This document shows, in pieces, positions 1 through 7,754 of a stretch of 30,434 nt of DNA; the first letter of the stretch is position 1, and each line of letters begins with the position of its first letter. A program made the translations under genes and the position numbers. The DNA is from a virus: positions 1 to 30,434 of IMG/VR virus record IMGVR_UViG_3300037460_000253. One strand, 5' to 3'. The notes under the pieces are model-generated. The model was not told the origin of the DNA. It saw only the letters and a program-made list of their open reading frames with translations, and did not search any database.

Positions 1-99
1 GTTTTGATTGGGCCCCCGGCTCTCACGCAAAATGGCTATTTTTGCGCTGTTTTGTAATTCGGCTTTCCGGCGGGGCGGGTTGACGCTACCATTGGGCTA
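1..99. other. Leader upstream of the late gene block
   Basis: No gene is visible in these bases. They contain an inverted repeat at 26-46 (listed separately) and a TTGACG hexamer at 80-85 that has no good -10 partner at normal spacing. The region lies just before the small terminase gene, where lambda-like phages often keep cos or packaging recognition sequences, but nothing here proves such a site. It may also hold the end of an upstream transcription unit outside the window. Confidence 0.4.
26..46. repeat. Inverted repeat upstream of the small terminase
   Basis: Arms CGCAAAA (26-32) and TTTTGCG (40-46) are perfect 7-bp complements around a 7-nt spacer. It could be an operator, a packaging-protein site or an RNA hairpin. 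There is a T run inside the right arm, but no U tract follows the stem, so a classical intrinsic terminator is unlikely. Function is unknown. Confidence 0.45.
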
Positions 100-1053
100 G
101 TGTCGCCCACTCCGCAAAGATTAGTTGGCCGCTCTGAGTTCGCCCGGATGACGGGCGTATCCCCCGGGTCTGTCACTCGCGGCGCTCTCCCTGGCGGGCC
201 GCTCGTCGAAGCTTGTGTAGGCAGGCGAATTGACGCCGCGCACCCGGCAGCCGTGGCTTATGTGAAGGCGAAAGCGAAGAAACGGGAGAAGGCAGAGCGG
301 ACCGGGATTGATTCGCTTTACGAAAAGGCGGTCGAGTATTGTTACCGGACGGGCCGATTCGGAAAAGGCGGACTCCGCGAGGAGTTCAAAATCGGGGACA
401 CCCGGGCGAAGCGGCTCCTGCAGCTGATGAAACTGGCGAAGCTTATTCCTCCGGCGGGCAGCCGGCGGCCCCGCATGGTCGTCCCGAAGGAAGCGCGGCG
501 GAGGATCCCTGCGGTCACGCCCCCCAAGTCGGTGATCGTGCAGACGCCGGTACCGGCGGTTGACCCCGAGCCCTCATCGTCCGGAGCGTCAGAGCCGCCG
601 GCGGAGTCGTACATACGTGGCCGAGCTGCGGCCAAGGAGACGCTCAAGTGGGGTGGGGTCGTCGCGGTCGGGGAGGTCCCCGAGAACATCGCGGACTTTG
701 CGGAGCTCACGATCCGGGAGGTAGTCGAGCGCTTCGGGACGGACACGCGGTTTGCCGACTATCTCAAGTCCCTGAAAGAGCTGGAGGCGATCACAGCGCT
801 ACGATTGAAGAACGCGCGGACGGAGGGGGCGCTCGTGAGCCGTGAGCTTGTGAAGGCCACGGTGCTCGAGCCGGTGGACGCCGCACACGTTCAGTTGCTC
901 ACCGATGGCGCGCGGACTATCGCGGTTCGCGCGTCGGCGATGTACGGCGCCGGAGCGACGGTCGAGGAACTGGAGGACTTTATCTCCAAGAGGATCGGTA
1001 GTTTTATCAAGCCCGTAAAGGCGCGCATCCGTCGCGCGTTGGGGCAGGCGTAG
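100..1053 (+). CDS. Terminase small subunit (Nu1-like) with internal FtsK-gamma-like winged helix
   Basis: 317 residues, GTG start, directly upstream of the large terminase with a 1-nt TAGTG overlap. Residues about 8-28 (LVGRSEFARMTGVSPGSVTR) look like the N-terminal helix-turn-helix of Nu1-type DNA-packaging proteins. Residues about 70-130 match the pattern of the FtsK gamma winged helix: D-LYEKAV, then KIGDTRAKRLL where FtsK has KIGYNRAAR, then a VVP end. The C-terminal part (LRLKNARTEGALVSRELV) has the charged helix typical of the Nu1 family before the large-subunit contact region. The expected role is recognition of the packaging site and loading of the large subunit. At 317 residues it is longer than lambda Nu1 (181). 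No clear Shine-Dalgarno precedes the GTG; an ATG at 148 is possible but would cut the first helix-turn-helix. Family assignment rests on motifs and position. Confidence 0.75.
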   Translation: MSPTPQRLVGRSEFARMTGVSPGSVTRGALPGGPLVEACVGRRIDAAHPAAVAYVKAKAKKREKAERTGIDSLYEKAVEYCYRTGRFGKGGLREEFKIGDTRAKRLLQLMKLAKLIPPAGSRRPRMVVPKEARRRIPAVTPPKSVIVQTPVPAVDPEPSSSGASEPPAESYIRGRAAAKETLKWGGVVAVGEVPENIADFAELTIREVVERFGTDTRFADYLKSLKELEAITALRLKNARTEGALVSRELVKATVLEPVDAAHVQLLTDGARTIAVRASAMYGAGATVEELEDFISKRIGSFIKPVKARIRRALGQA

Positions 1054-3047
1054 TGGCTGAGCTGCAGGTCGAGGGCGTCGGCGCCGAGTGGCTGAGCGAG
1101 CAGGTGTCCGTGTGGACGGATGCGGCGAAGCACGTTGCCCCCGTGGCTTTTGCAGAAGAGCATCGGTATCTACCAGAGTCGGTGACGCCTTTGCCCGGCT
1201 ACATTTCGTTCGACGTGAACCCGTTCATGCGCGAGATTGTTGAGTGCTTCGACGTCCGAAGTCCGGTGCGTGAAGTTACGTTGATGAAGGGTGTGCAGAT
1301 TACGGCGACCACTGCGCTGGAGTCAGGGGCGCTGTACTACATGGCGCATGTGCGGACGTTGCCGATGCTCTATGTGAGCGCAGACAACGAGCTCGCAAGG
1401 CAGAGGGTCGAGCAGAATTTTTTGCCGATGCTGCAGCAATCTGGTTTTGGGGGGATCATTCGATCGAGTGACGCAGGTAACGCACGCAAGACTGGCAACA
1501 CGGCTCGTCATCTGCAGTGGGCAGGCGGCGGCTACATGGTGCCGCTTGGCGCGAAGGTAGCGCACAAGATGAGGCAGCAGTCCTATTGTGTGATCTTAGC
1601 GGATGAAGTTGATGGCTGGCCGCATACGGTGGGGGAGAATGGGGATCCTGTTGAGCTCGTTGACAGTCGAGCCGCAGGCTACCACGAGCGTCGGAAGATT
1701 TTCCGCGTCAGCACTCCGCTCGTGAAGGGGCAATCCAAGATCCACGCTGCGTATCTTCGGGGGGATTGTCGGCAGCCCATGGTGCTCTGCAAGCGGTGCG
1801 AGTTCCCGCAGGCTCTCCGGTGGCACACTACGCATCCGGAAACAGGTCTTGTCGGCGGGTTCATTTGGGAAACGGATGACGGTACTTTGTTGAAGGAGTC
1901 TGTCCGGTACTGCTGTCAAGAGTGCGGCGAGCAGCACTACGAACACGACAAGGAGCGGCTCTTTTCAGGAGCTCACGGAGCGCACTGGGCCCCCATTAAA
2001 AGTCCAGCTGAAGAGGGGTTACGATCGTACCATCTGCCAGCACTATATTCGCCAGTCGGGATGCAGCCCTGGAGCAAGGCGGTAGCGGCATGGCTCAAGG
2101 GCTGGGATGTAGAAAAGAACACCGTGCGGGACGTGGCGAAGCTGCAGGTGTTCTACAACAATCAGTTGGGCGAGCCGTTCGAAGTTCGAGGCGCGCGAGT
2201 TCAGTTCGTGCAGGTCAGCGGGCATCGGCGTTCCGCGTACAAGCTTGGTGAAGTTCCGAATGAGTACGCGGCGAAGCATTCGGGTTCGGTCATCCTATTG
2301 TTGACCTGTCAGGTTGACGTTCACAAACGAAACCTCGCGGTGGCGGTGGTCGGGTGGACCGTCGGAGCGCGGTCATATCTGATCGACTACTGGCGGTTCG
2401 AGGCGGCTGACGGTGAGCCCGACTGTGAAGAGATGAGCTCCCCGGTTTGGCAACGGCTGCGGGAGCTCATTGACGACAAAGAATATACAGCCGATGACGG
2501 CAAGAGGTACCGGGTTCGGGTGACGTTCGTGGACAGCGGGTACAGCCCGTCCACAGTTTCCGATTTCTGCGGTCAGTATGCCTCCGGGGTGTTCCCTATA
2601 ATTGGTGCCGCGGTACCGCAGAGGAACCAGGCACTGAAGGAGTTCAGTGACTTCGAAATGAAGTCCGGGCAGTTCGGCTATCGGATCCTTGTAGGCCTGT
2701 ACAAAGATCGCTTGGCGCCGGTGCTGCGGCGTGAGTGGCACGAGGAGCAAGGGTTGCAGCCGCGGAGCCACTTCAACGCCCCCGTGGATACAAGTGACGC
2801 ACAGCTGAAAGAGCTTACGCAAGAGCAGCGAAGGGAAGAAAAGGACGCCTCGGGGCGGACGGTGTACAAGTGGTTTCGGCCCGGGAATGCCCGGAACGAG
2901 CTGTGGGATTTGATGGTCTACGGGCTGGCGTTGATTGATGTTCTGGCAGTAAACACCTGTCGCGAACAATTCGGCATGGAGAATGTAGACTGGGTGGAAT
3001 TTTGGGGCTACGTTCAGAGGGAGCATCCGTACTATGCTGACGTTTAG
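1053..3047 (+). CDS. Terminase large subunit, GpA family (ATPase and nuclease)
   Basis: 664 residues, GTG start overlapping the previous stop. This is the packaging motor and end-cutting enzyme. The ATPase part shows a deviant P-loop near residues 77-88 (LMKGVQITATT) with the lysine at the N-terminal side, as in lambda gpA, and a Walker B at 180-186 (VILADEVDG). A Cys pair set (C246, C249, and C287/C288 with C291) forms the zinc-knuckle-like insert often seen in this family. The RNase H-fold nuclease part has candidate acidic residues D421 (QVDVHKR), D493 (FVDSGYSP) and a late Asp in WDLMVYG. Length is close to lambda gpA (641). Position after the small subunit and before gpW- and portal-like genes supports the call. 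Confidence 0.95.
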   Translation: MAELQVEGVGAEWLSEQVSVWTDAAKHVAPVAFAEEHRYLPESVTPLPGYISFDVNPFMREIVECFDVRSPVREVTLMKGVQITATTALESGALYYMAHVRTLPMLYVSADNELARQRVEQNFLPMLQQSGFGGIIRSSDAGNARKTGNTARHLQWAGGGYMVPLGAKVAHKMRQQSYCVILADEVDGWPHTVGENGDPVELVDSRAAGYHERRKIFRVSTPLVKGQSKIHAAYLRGDCRQPMVLCKRCEFPQALRWHTTHPETGLVGGFIWETDDGTLLKESVRYCCQECGEQHYEHDKERLFSGAHGAHWAPIKSPAEEGLRSYHLPALYSPVGMQPWSKAVAAWLKGWDVEKNTVRDVAKLQVFYNNQLGEPFEVRGARVQFVQVSGHRRSAYKLGEVPNEYAAKHSGSVILLLTCQVDVHKRNLAVAVVGWTVGARSYLIDYWRFEAADGEPDCEEMSSPVWQRLRELIDDKEYTADDGKRYRVRVTFVDSGYSPSTVSDFCGQYASGVFPIIGAAVPQRNQALKEFSDFEMKSGQFGYRILVGLYKDRLAPVLRREWHEEQGLQPRSHFNAPVDTSDAQLKELTQEQRREEKDASGRTVYKWFRPGNARNELWDLMVYGLALIDVLAVNTCREQFGMENVDWVEFWGYVQREHPYYADV

Positions 3048-3052
3048 CCCCG

Positions 3053-3307
3053 ATGAATCGCGTTGAAGCCCAGCGAATTTTGACGCGCACGAAGGCGCGC
3101 ATCCTACAGATCGAAACCGCAATTGATGCGGTCGCGGTGGGCGACGTTTCGTCCTACACTTTGGACACGGGTCAGACAAAGCAGACGGTCACTAAGAGCA
3201 ACCTGCGGCTGTTCGAGCAGCTGCTTGATTCGCTTTACAATCGGCAAGCGGTGATGCAATCTCGGGTGACCGGTGACGGCGTCACGCATGCGAGGTCCGC
3301 AAGGTGA
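3053..3307 (+). CDS. gpW-like head-tail joining protein
   Basis: 84 residues between the large terminase and the portal, the place held by gpW in lambda. The sequence is helical and charged at the N-terminus (RVEAQRILTRTKARILQIE), followed by a short beta-like stretch (SYTLDTGQTKQTVTKS) and a final helix (LRLFEQLLDSLYNRQAVM). This helix-hairpin-helix layout fits gpW-type connectors that plug the portal after packaging. The stop overlaps the next GTG start by 4 nt (GTGA). Assignment is by position, size and layout; residue-level identity to gpW is low. Confidence 0.6.
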   Translation: MNRVEAQRILTRTKARILQIETAIDAVAVGDVSSYTLDTGQTKQTVTKSNLRLFEQLLDSLYNRQAVMQSRVTGDGVTHARSAR

Positions 3308-4962
3308 AGATCTTTGGTTTTGATGTGACGTGGGGGCGTCCTTCGGGGCCGCCGACGCAGCGGCGCACCGTGTACGATGTGGGGCAGCTAAACGCTATGA
3401 CCGGAGCGGTGCAGGTTCGGTCATGGGACGGCGAAAAGTTTCACGATGGCTACGGCGCTACGGAGGTGTACGAGCTCGACTACTGGACGCTCCGCGCACG
3501 AAGCGTCCAGTTGTTCACGAGCAACCTCTATGCCCGAGGCCTTGTGCGTCGGTTGGTTACGAACGAGATCGGGATTGGTCTGTTCCCCGACGCCACTCCG
3601 CATGAGTCGATCCTAGGGCTTGGCCCGGACAGTTTGGAAGATTGGGTGGAGGACATCGAGGTTCGGTTTGCGTTGTGGGGGGACCATTCGGAGACGTGTG
3701 ATTACCGCGAGCGTTCGACGTTTGCGATGCTCCAGGCGGAGGCACGACAGACGGCGTTGATTGAGGGCGACGTACTCGTAGTGCTGAGGGCAGATGCGGA
3801 TCGTTTGGCGCCTCGGCTACAGCTGATCAACGGGTCGCGAGTGCAGTCGCCCGGGCTGTCTGGGCCTAACATTCCTGAGGGGCATGAAGTGCGCCACGGA
3901 GTGGAGCTCGACAAGCGTGGGCGCATCGTTGCGCATTGGGTGCTGCAGGACGATGGCGAGTTTGAGCGGCTGCCGGCGTTTGCGCCCGCTACGGGGCGCC
4001 CAATGTCGTGGCTTGTGTATGGCACTGATAAGCGCATGGGGGATGTCCGAGGACAGCCGCTATTGTCGCTTGTGCTGCAGTCGTTGCGGGAGCTTGATCG
4101 GTACCGGGATGCGGTGACTCGTAAGGCGGTAGTGAACAGCTACTTGGCGATGTTCATTAAAAAGACGAAGGACAAGCCGGGCTCGCTGCCGATCACCGCA
4201 GGCGCGGTGCGCAAGGATGCCGCCGTCACTCAAGGCGGCGTTGACGGCCCGCGGGAGTGGGCGATCACGAAGCACAGCCCGGGGATGGTGATCGAGGAGT
4301 TGCAGCAGGGGGAAGAGCCGTCTGGCTTCAACTCGGAAGGCATCGATTTAGACTTCGGGAAGTTTGAGGAAGCGATCGTCTCTACGATGGCGTGGTGCTA
4401 CCAGCTGCCTCCTGAGATTCTGAAGCTCGCTTTCAGCTCGAACTACAGCGCGTCGCAGGCGTCGATCAATGAGCTCAAGCAGTATCTGCTTGTGGTCTGG
4501 AAGACGTTCGGAGCTACGTTCTGCGCGCCTATCTATCGGGACTGGCTGCTGAGCCTTGCGCTTGCGGGGCGCATCGAAGCTGATGGCCTCGTTGATTCCT
4601 ACGGCGACCCGGCGGAGTCTGATGTCTGGGCGGCTTGGACCGCAGCGGATTGGTTCGGGTCGATCAAGCCGAGCACAGACGCGCTCAAGCTGGTGAAAGC
4701 CTCACAGATTCTCGTGACGCAGGGGTGGTCCACAAACGCGCGCGAGACGCGCATGCTCACGGGCACGAAGTTCCGGGCGAACCTGAAGAAACTGGAGCGC
4801 GAGAATCGCGCCTGGGTGGAGGCTCGACGCCCGATCGCTGAATTCCAGCAGGAATTCGGGGGGTCAGAGCCAGGTTCTTCGGCGGCTGGCGAGGAATCCG
4901 ACGCCGCGCGATCAGCGGCAGAAGAACCTGGCTCTGACCTTAGGGAAGAGAAAGCGGCGTAG
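3304..4962 (+). CDS. Portal protein, lambda gpB family
   Basis: 552 residues; the dodecameric ring at the packaging vertex through which DNA enters and leaves. The N-terminal RTVYDVGQLNAMTGAV region, the long helical stretch YWTLRARSVQLFTSNLYARG, the LINGSRVQSP strand and the LAFSSNYSASQASINELKQY helix are the pattern of Phage_portal_2 (lambda gpB, 533 residues). The GTG start at 3304 overlaps the previous stop. The last 40 residues are Glu/Ser/Ala-rich and probably disordered (GSEPGSSAAGEESD and EEPGSDLREEKAA). The DNA coding for this tail contains two adjacent inverted repeats, described separately. Confidence 0.93.
   Translation: MKIFGFDVTWGRPSGPPTQRRTVYDVGQLNAMTGAVQVRSWDGEKFHDGYGATEVYELDYWTLRARSVQLFTSNLYARGLVRRLVTNEIGIGLFPDATPHESILGLGPDSLEDWVEDIEVRFALWGDHSETCDYRERSTFAMLQAEARQTALIEGDVLVVLRADADRLAPRLQLINGSRVQSPGLSGPNIPEGHEVRHGVELDKRGRIVAHWVLQDDGEFERLPAFAPATGRPMSWLVYGTDKRMGDVRGQPLLSLVLQSLRELDRYRDAVTRKAVVNSYLAMFIKKTKDKPGSLPITAGAVRKDAAVTQGGVDGPREWAITKHSPGMVIEELQQGEEPSGFNSEGIDLDFGKFEEAIVSTMAWCYQLPPEILKLAFSSNYSASQASINELKQYLLVVWKTFGATFCAPIYRDWLLSLALAGRIEADGLVDSYGDPAESDVWAAWTAADWFGSIKPSTDALKLVKASQILVTQGWSTNARETRMLTGTKFRANLKKLERENRAWVEARRPIAEFQQEFGGSEPGSSAAGEESDAARSAAEEPGSDLREEKAA
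4838..4859 (+). repeat. Short stem-loop near the portal 3' end
   Basis: GAATTCC (4840-4846) and GGAATTC (4851-4857) are perfect complements around AGCA. The stem can be extended by one wobble pair (T39/G58) and one C-G pair (4838/4859). It lies 2 nt before the larger inverted repeat at 4862-4939, so the transcript would carry two hairpins side by side. Confidence 0.6.
4862..4939 (+). repeat. Perfect 19-bp inverted repeat with 40-nt loop inside the portal gene
   Basis: Left arm 4862-4880 (GGTCAGAGCCAGGTTCTTC) is exactly complementary to right arm 4921-4939 (GAAGAACCTGGCTCTGACC). The loop contains a further 5-bp stem, GCCGC (4903-4907) with GCGGC (4915-4919). The arms encode SEPGSS and EEPGSD, so the repeat is visible in the protein as a mirrored motif. 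It ends 21 nt before the portal stop codon. It could fold as a long hairpin in the mRNA or a cruciform in DNA. It is not a standard intrinsic terminator because the next T-rich stretch (4967-4975) is about 28 nt away. Confidence 0.85.
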
Positions 4963-5009
4963 GGGGTTTTCATTTTGAAGCGAGCTGTGCTACCTGAGAG
5001 ACAACGCCC

Positions 5010-6173
5010 ATGTGGCTTTTAGAGCAACGTACATTTCAACGGCTTCAGCGTTTCGCGGAGCGCGTTCAGGTTCCGACAGCGGACAGTATTGATCGCTTGA
5101 TTGCGGCTGTTCGTGGAGAGCGTGGGACTTTGACGGCGTTTGCAGGGCGTACCGCGCAGATTTCGATCGTTGGTATTCTGACTCAGACACCCGATTGGCT
5201 CGCGTCGATCTTTGGCGGCGGGAACACGACGTACGTCGAGATCATCGAGGCTCTTCAGAGCGCTGATGCAAACCCTGAGGTTGACGACATAGAGCTCGTC
5301 ATAGACTCGCCTGGGGGTCAGACCGCCGGGCTGTTCGAGGCGATGGCAGCTGTGGGGAGTACGGCTAAACCTACTCGGGCTACGATTCAATCGTTGGGGG
5401 CCTCGGCGGCGTACGGCTTGGCGTCACAGGCAGATGACGTTGTGGCGCTGAATAGAGCAACGCGAATAGGCAGCGTTGGGGTGGCGATTTCCTTTTGGGT
5501 GCAGGAGGAAGTGGTTGAGATTGCGTCCACGGAGGCGCCGAAGAAAAGGCCCGATCTCACCTCGGACGAGGGTAAAGCCGTGGTGCGCGAGGAGCTGGAC
5601 GCTCTCCACGCGCTGTTCGCCGGGGCCATCGCTGACGGGCGAGGCACCACGGTCAAGGATGTCAACGCAAAGTTCGGGCAGGGCGCTGTTGTCCTGGCTG
5701 ACGAAGCGTTGTCCGTGGGTATGATCGACAGCGTCGCCAATGACGTGCCGGCCTCCCGCGGTAGGGAGAAGAAGCCCAAGACCTCCACAGCCGGAGGCAT
5801 GGAGAATCAAATGCTACTGACTCTCGAAGCGTTGAAGGCACAGCACCCCGGGGCATATGCAGCAGCCAGGGTAGAGGGCGTGGCCTGTGAGCGGGATCGT
5901 GTTCTGGCGCACCTGACGCTCGGGCAGAGCTGCGGTGCGTTGGACACCGCTATCGCTGCTGTGCGTGAGGGAACATCGATGACGCAAGAGCTGACCGCGA
6001 AGTATCTGTCGGCTAGTGTCAACAAGTCTCGCGCCGCTACGCGTGTAGCAGAGGATTCCACCGCTGCGGTGGCAACCGGAGGTGCGGCGAATTCGTCCGC
6101 CGAAACTCCTGATGTAGACGATCAAGCTGTTGCTCTCCTGGAACAGCAGAGAGGTGGGCAGCTCAATGGGTGA
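5010..6173 (+). CDS. S49-family head maturation protease with C-terminal scaffold region (lambda gpC-like)
   Basis: 387 residues. Residues about 50-245 are a ClpP/SppA-like S49 peptidase: LVIDSPGGQTAG (97-107), the serine elbow SLGASAAYG with S132 as the likely nucleophile, and RIGSVGVAISF (152-162). K178 or K179 (TEAPKKRPD) sits where phage enzymes carry the lysine of the Ser-Lys dyad. After residue 250 the sequence is low-complexity and then helical (ALKAQHPGAYAAARVEGVACERDRV), typical of the scaffold part made as a nested product in lambda (Nu3). M264 (ATG 5799) and M268 (ATG 5811) are candidate internal starts; GGAGG lies at 5793-5797, better spaced for the second. It acts in the procapsid. 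The gene overlaps the decoration-protein start by 8 nt. Confidence 0.9.
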   Translation: MWLLEQRTFQRLQRFAERVQVPTADSIDRLIAAVRGERGTLTAFAGRTAQISIVGILTQTPDWLASIFGGGNTTYVEIIEALQSADANPEVDDIELVIDSPGGQTAGLFEAMAAVGSTAKPTRATIQSLGASAAYGLASQADDVVALNRATRIGSVGVAISFWVQEEVVEIASTEAPKKRPDLTSDEGKAVVREELDALHALFAGAIADGRGTTVKDVNAKFGQGAVVLADEALSVGMIDSVANDVPASRGREKKPKTSTAGGMENQMLLTLEALKAQHPGAYAAARVEGVACERDRVLAHLTLGQSCGALDTAIAAVREGTSMTQELTAKYLSASVNKSRAATRVAEDSTAAVATGGAANSSAETPDVDDQAVALLEQQRGGQLNG

Positions 6174-6567
6174 CCCAGTCATCACAAATAACGATGTTGG
6201 CGGCGTAACTCGCCGGGCTGGTCGGTACGAGGACAACGCGCTGGTGTTCGCTGGTGCAGTTACGGTGCTTGCCGGGACGATTCTGGCGCGCGATTCGGTG
6301 TCCCTGAAGCTGGTGCTCTTTGTGATCGGCGGCTCCACGAATGAAAACGGGATCCCGAAGGCCGTCGTGGACTACCCGGTCACGGCCGCTGGTGCAGGCG
6401 ACGAGCAGATTCGGGCCCTCGTTGAGGGCGAGGTCCAAGCGGAGCGCCTCGTCGTCGATGCTGATGGCGACGCAAGCAACTTGACCAAAGCGCATTGGGA
6501 CATGCTGCGGAACTATGGAATCGTGGTCGTTTCCGCGCAGGACCTGAGCTACCTGGACAACCAGTAG
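6166..6567 (+). CDS. Head decoration protein, lambda gpD family
   Basis: 133 residues from ATG 6166. This start is preferred over an in-frame ATG at 6130 because the family usually begins just before the TRRAGRYED-like segment and because GAGGTG at 6151-6156 is a usable ribosome site. Residues about 16-60 (RRAGRYEDNALVFAGAVTVLAGTILARDS) and the later DYPVTAAGAGDEQIRALVEGEV segment are the recognisable gpD/HDPD pattern. The protein is expected to bind as trimers on the outside of the expanded capsid and stabilise it. It overlaps the protease gene and is followed by a 34-nt gap with a GC palindrome, then the capsid gene. Confidence 0.87.
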   Translation: MGDPVITNNDVGGVTRRAGRYEDNALVFAGAVTVLAGTILARDSVSLKLVLFVIGGSTNENGIPKAVVDYPVTAAGAGDEQIRALVEGEVQAERLVVDADGDASNLTKAHWDMLRNYGIVVVSAQDLSYLDNQ

Positions 6568-6576
6568 GCGGCCGCC
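6567..6576. repeat. GC palindrome between decoration and capsid genes
   Basis: GGCGGCCGCC is a perfect 10-bp palindrome starting in the last base of the decoration-protein stop codon. As RNA it could form only a very short stem, so its role is uncertain. It is one of three GC-rich palindromic elements in the gaps around the high-copy virion genes. Confidence 0.4.
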
Positions 6577-6601
6577 GCGATCTAGAGGAAAGCACAGCAC
6601 T

Positions 6602-7690
6602 ATGAGCAACACCGCAACAAAGAAGATGCTCGACATGTTCTCGCAGGACGCAGAGGCCCCTCTGTTTCTGGCGAAGATGTTCTCGAAGGTCACTCTCTAC
6701 AAGACCAAGAAGGTCGAGATCGACATCGAGCGCGATGATGAGGACGTGGCTGTAGTCATCACAGATATGGCTACGGGGCATCGGTGGAACACCTCGGACC
6801 AGTTCACCTCAAAGGAGTTTGAGGCCCCCGCGTACAGCGAGGCGGTCACGTTGGATTCGTTCAAGCTGATGGAGCGCATGCCCGGGCGGAGCCCGCTTGA
6901 GGATCCTCAGTTCCGGGCGGACGCCATCAAACGGATTCAGTCCACGGTGCTGAAGATCCAGAAGAAAATCAGCCGGGCCATCGAGTGGCAGGCATCGCAG
7001 GTGCTGCAGACAGGCACGGTTGAGCTGCCCGATCAGAACGGGAATGTCCTGTATTCGATCGACTACAGTCCGAAGGCCTCACACTTCCCGGACGCGGCGA
7101 TCGATTGGGATGAGGAAACGGCTGTCCCGCTCGCAGATCTCGGTGCCCTGATGACCCAAGTTCGCACCGACGGCAAAAAGCCGCCCGCGGTGGGGCTGTT
7201 CGGCGCCAGGTCGTGGGACAACTTCATGAAGAGTGAAGCCGTGCGGCAGCAGTTGGACACCCGGCGCGCTGTGCTCGGGGAGGTGAACCCTACGGCTCTC
7301 AACGGCGACGGCGCGACCCTGAAGGGCTACGTCGATATCGGTAACTACAAGCTGGAGTGCTGGGGCTACGACGGCCGCTACAAGCATCCGCAGACCGGGG
7401 TATCCCATCCGTTTCTGGCTGAAGACCAGGTTACGGTGCGGGCTGCTACTGGTCGGCTCGACGCCACCTTCGGCGATGTTCCGAACATCGGGCGGGAGTT
7501 CGGGGCCCAGAGTACGGAGGTGATCCCGTCACTACCCCGCCGCATTTCGCTACCCGGGCAGGGTATCGATCTGCACGTGAACGTCTGGTTTACCCCTGAC
7601 GGTAGACACCTCAGCGTCAGCGTGGACTGTCGTCCGCTACTCATCCCAGTAGCGATCGACACTTTCGGATCCCTGAACACCGGCGTCTAG
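6602..7690 (+). CDS. Major capsid protein, lambda gpE family
   Basis: 362 residues, close to gpE (341). Family pattern includes the early MFSKVTLYKTKKVEIDIER strand, SFKLMERMPGRSPLED in the E-loop/P-domain region, the long helix AIKRIQSTVLKIQKKISRAIEW, VGLFGARSWDNFM, and the late glycine- and aromatic-rich YKLECWGYDGRYK. It forms the icosahedral shell. AGAGGA at 6584-6589 precedes the ATG at long spacing (12 nt). The gene is followed by a 64-nt gap containing a hairpin, one of the largest gaps in the late block, as expected around a highly expressed gene. Confidence 0.94.
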   Translation: MSNTATKKMLDMFSQDAEAPLFLAKMFSKVTLYKTKKVEIDIERDDEDVAVVITDMATGHRWNTSDQFTSKEFEAPAYSEAVTLDSFKLMERMPGRSPLEDPQFRADAIKRIQSTVLKIQKKISRAIEWQASQVLQTGTVELPDQNGNVLYSIDYSPKASHFPDAAIDWDEETAVPLADLGALMTQVRTDGKKPPAVGLFGARSWDNFMKSEAVRQQLDTRRAVLGEVNPTALNGDGATLKGYVDIGNYKLECWGYDGRYKHPQTGVSHPFLAEDQVTVRAATGRLDATFGDVPNIGREFGAQSTEVIPSLPRRISLPGQGIDLHVNVWFTPDGRHLSVSVDCRPLLIPVAIDTFGSLNTGV

Positions 7691-7716
7691 GGCTCCCGCA
7701 GAATTCGGTCAGCAAG

Positions 7717-7736
7717 CAGAGGTTGTCGGGCCTCTG
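7717..7736 (+). repeat. Stem-loop after the major capsid gene
   Basis: CAGAGG (7717-7722) pairs perfectly with CCTCTG (7731-7736) across an 8-nt loop. It lies in the gap between the capsid gene and the next gene. No U run follows, so it looks more like an mRNA-stabilising or processing hairpin, or a weak attenuator, than a full terminator. Confidence 0.45.
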
Positions 7737-7754
7737 AGATCTAGGAGTCAGAGC

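Noticed and set aside
80-85. TTGACG as a -35 promoter element before the small terminase
   Set aside because: The bases 17 nt downstream (TCGCCC) are no -10 box, and that place is already inside the coding region.
2373-3179. 268-codon open frame antisense to the large terminase
   Set aside because: Antisense shadow; the opposite strand encodes the terminase nuclease domain and spans a gene boundary.
5676-7563. GGGCAGGG motifs at 5676-5683 and 7556-7563 as KOPS-like sites for the FtsK-gamma-like domain
   Set aside because: A few such 8-mers are expected by chance in 30 kb of GC-rich DNA, and they show no clustering near the terminase genes.
7717-7736. Intrinsic terminator after the capsid gene
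   Set aside because: Only a 6-bp stem and no U tract follows; kept as a stem-loop only.
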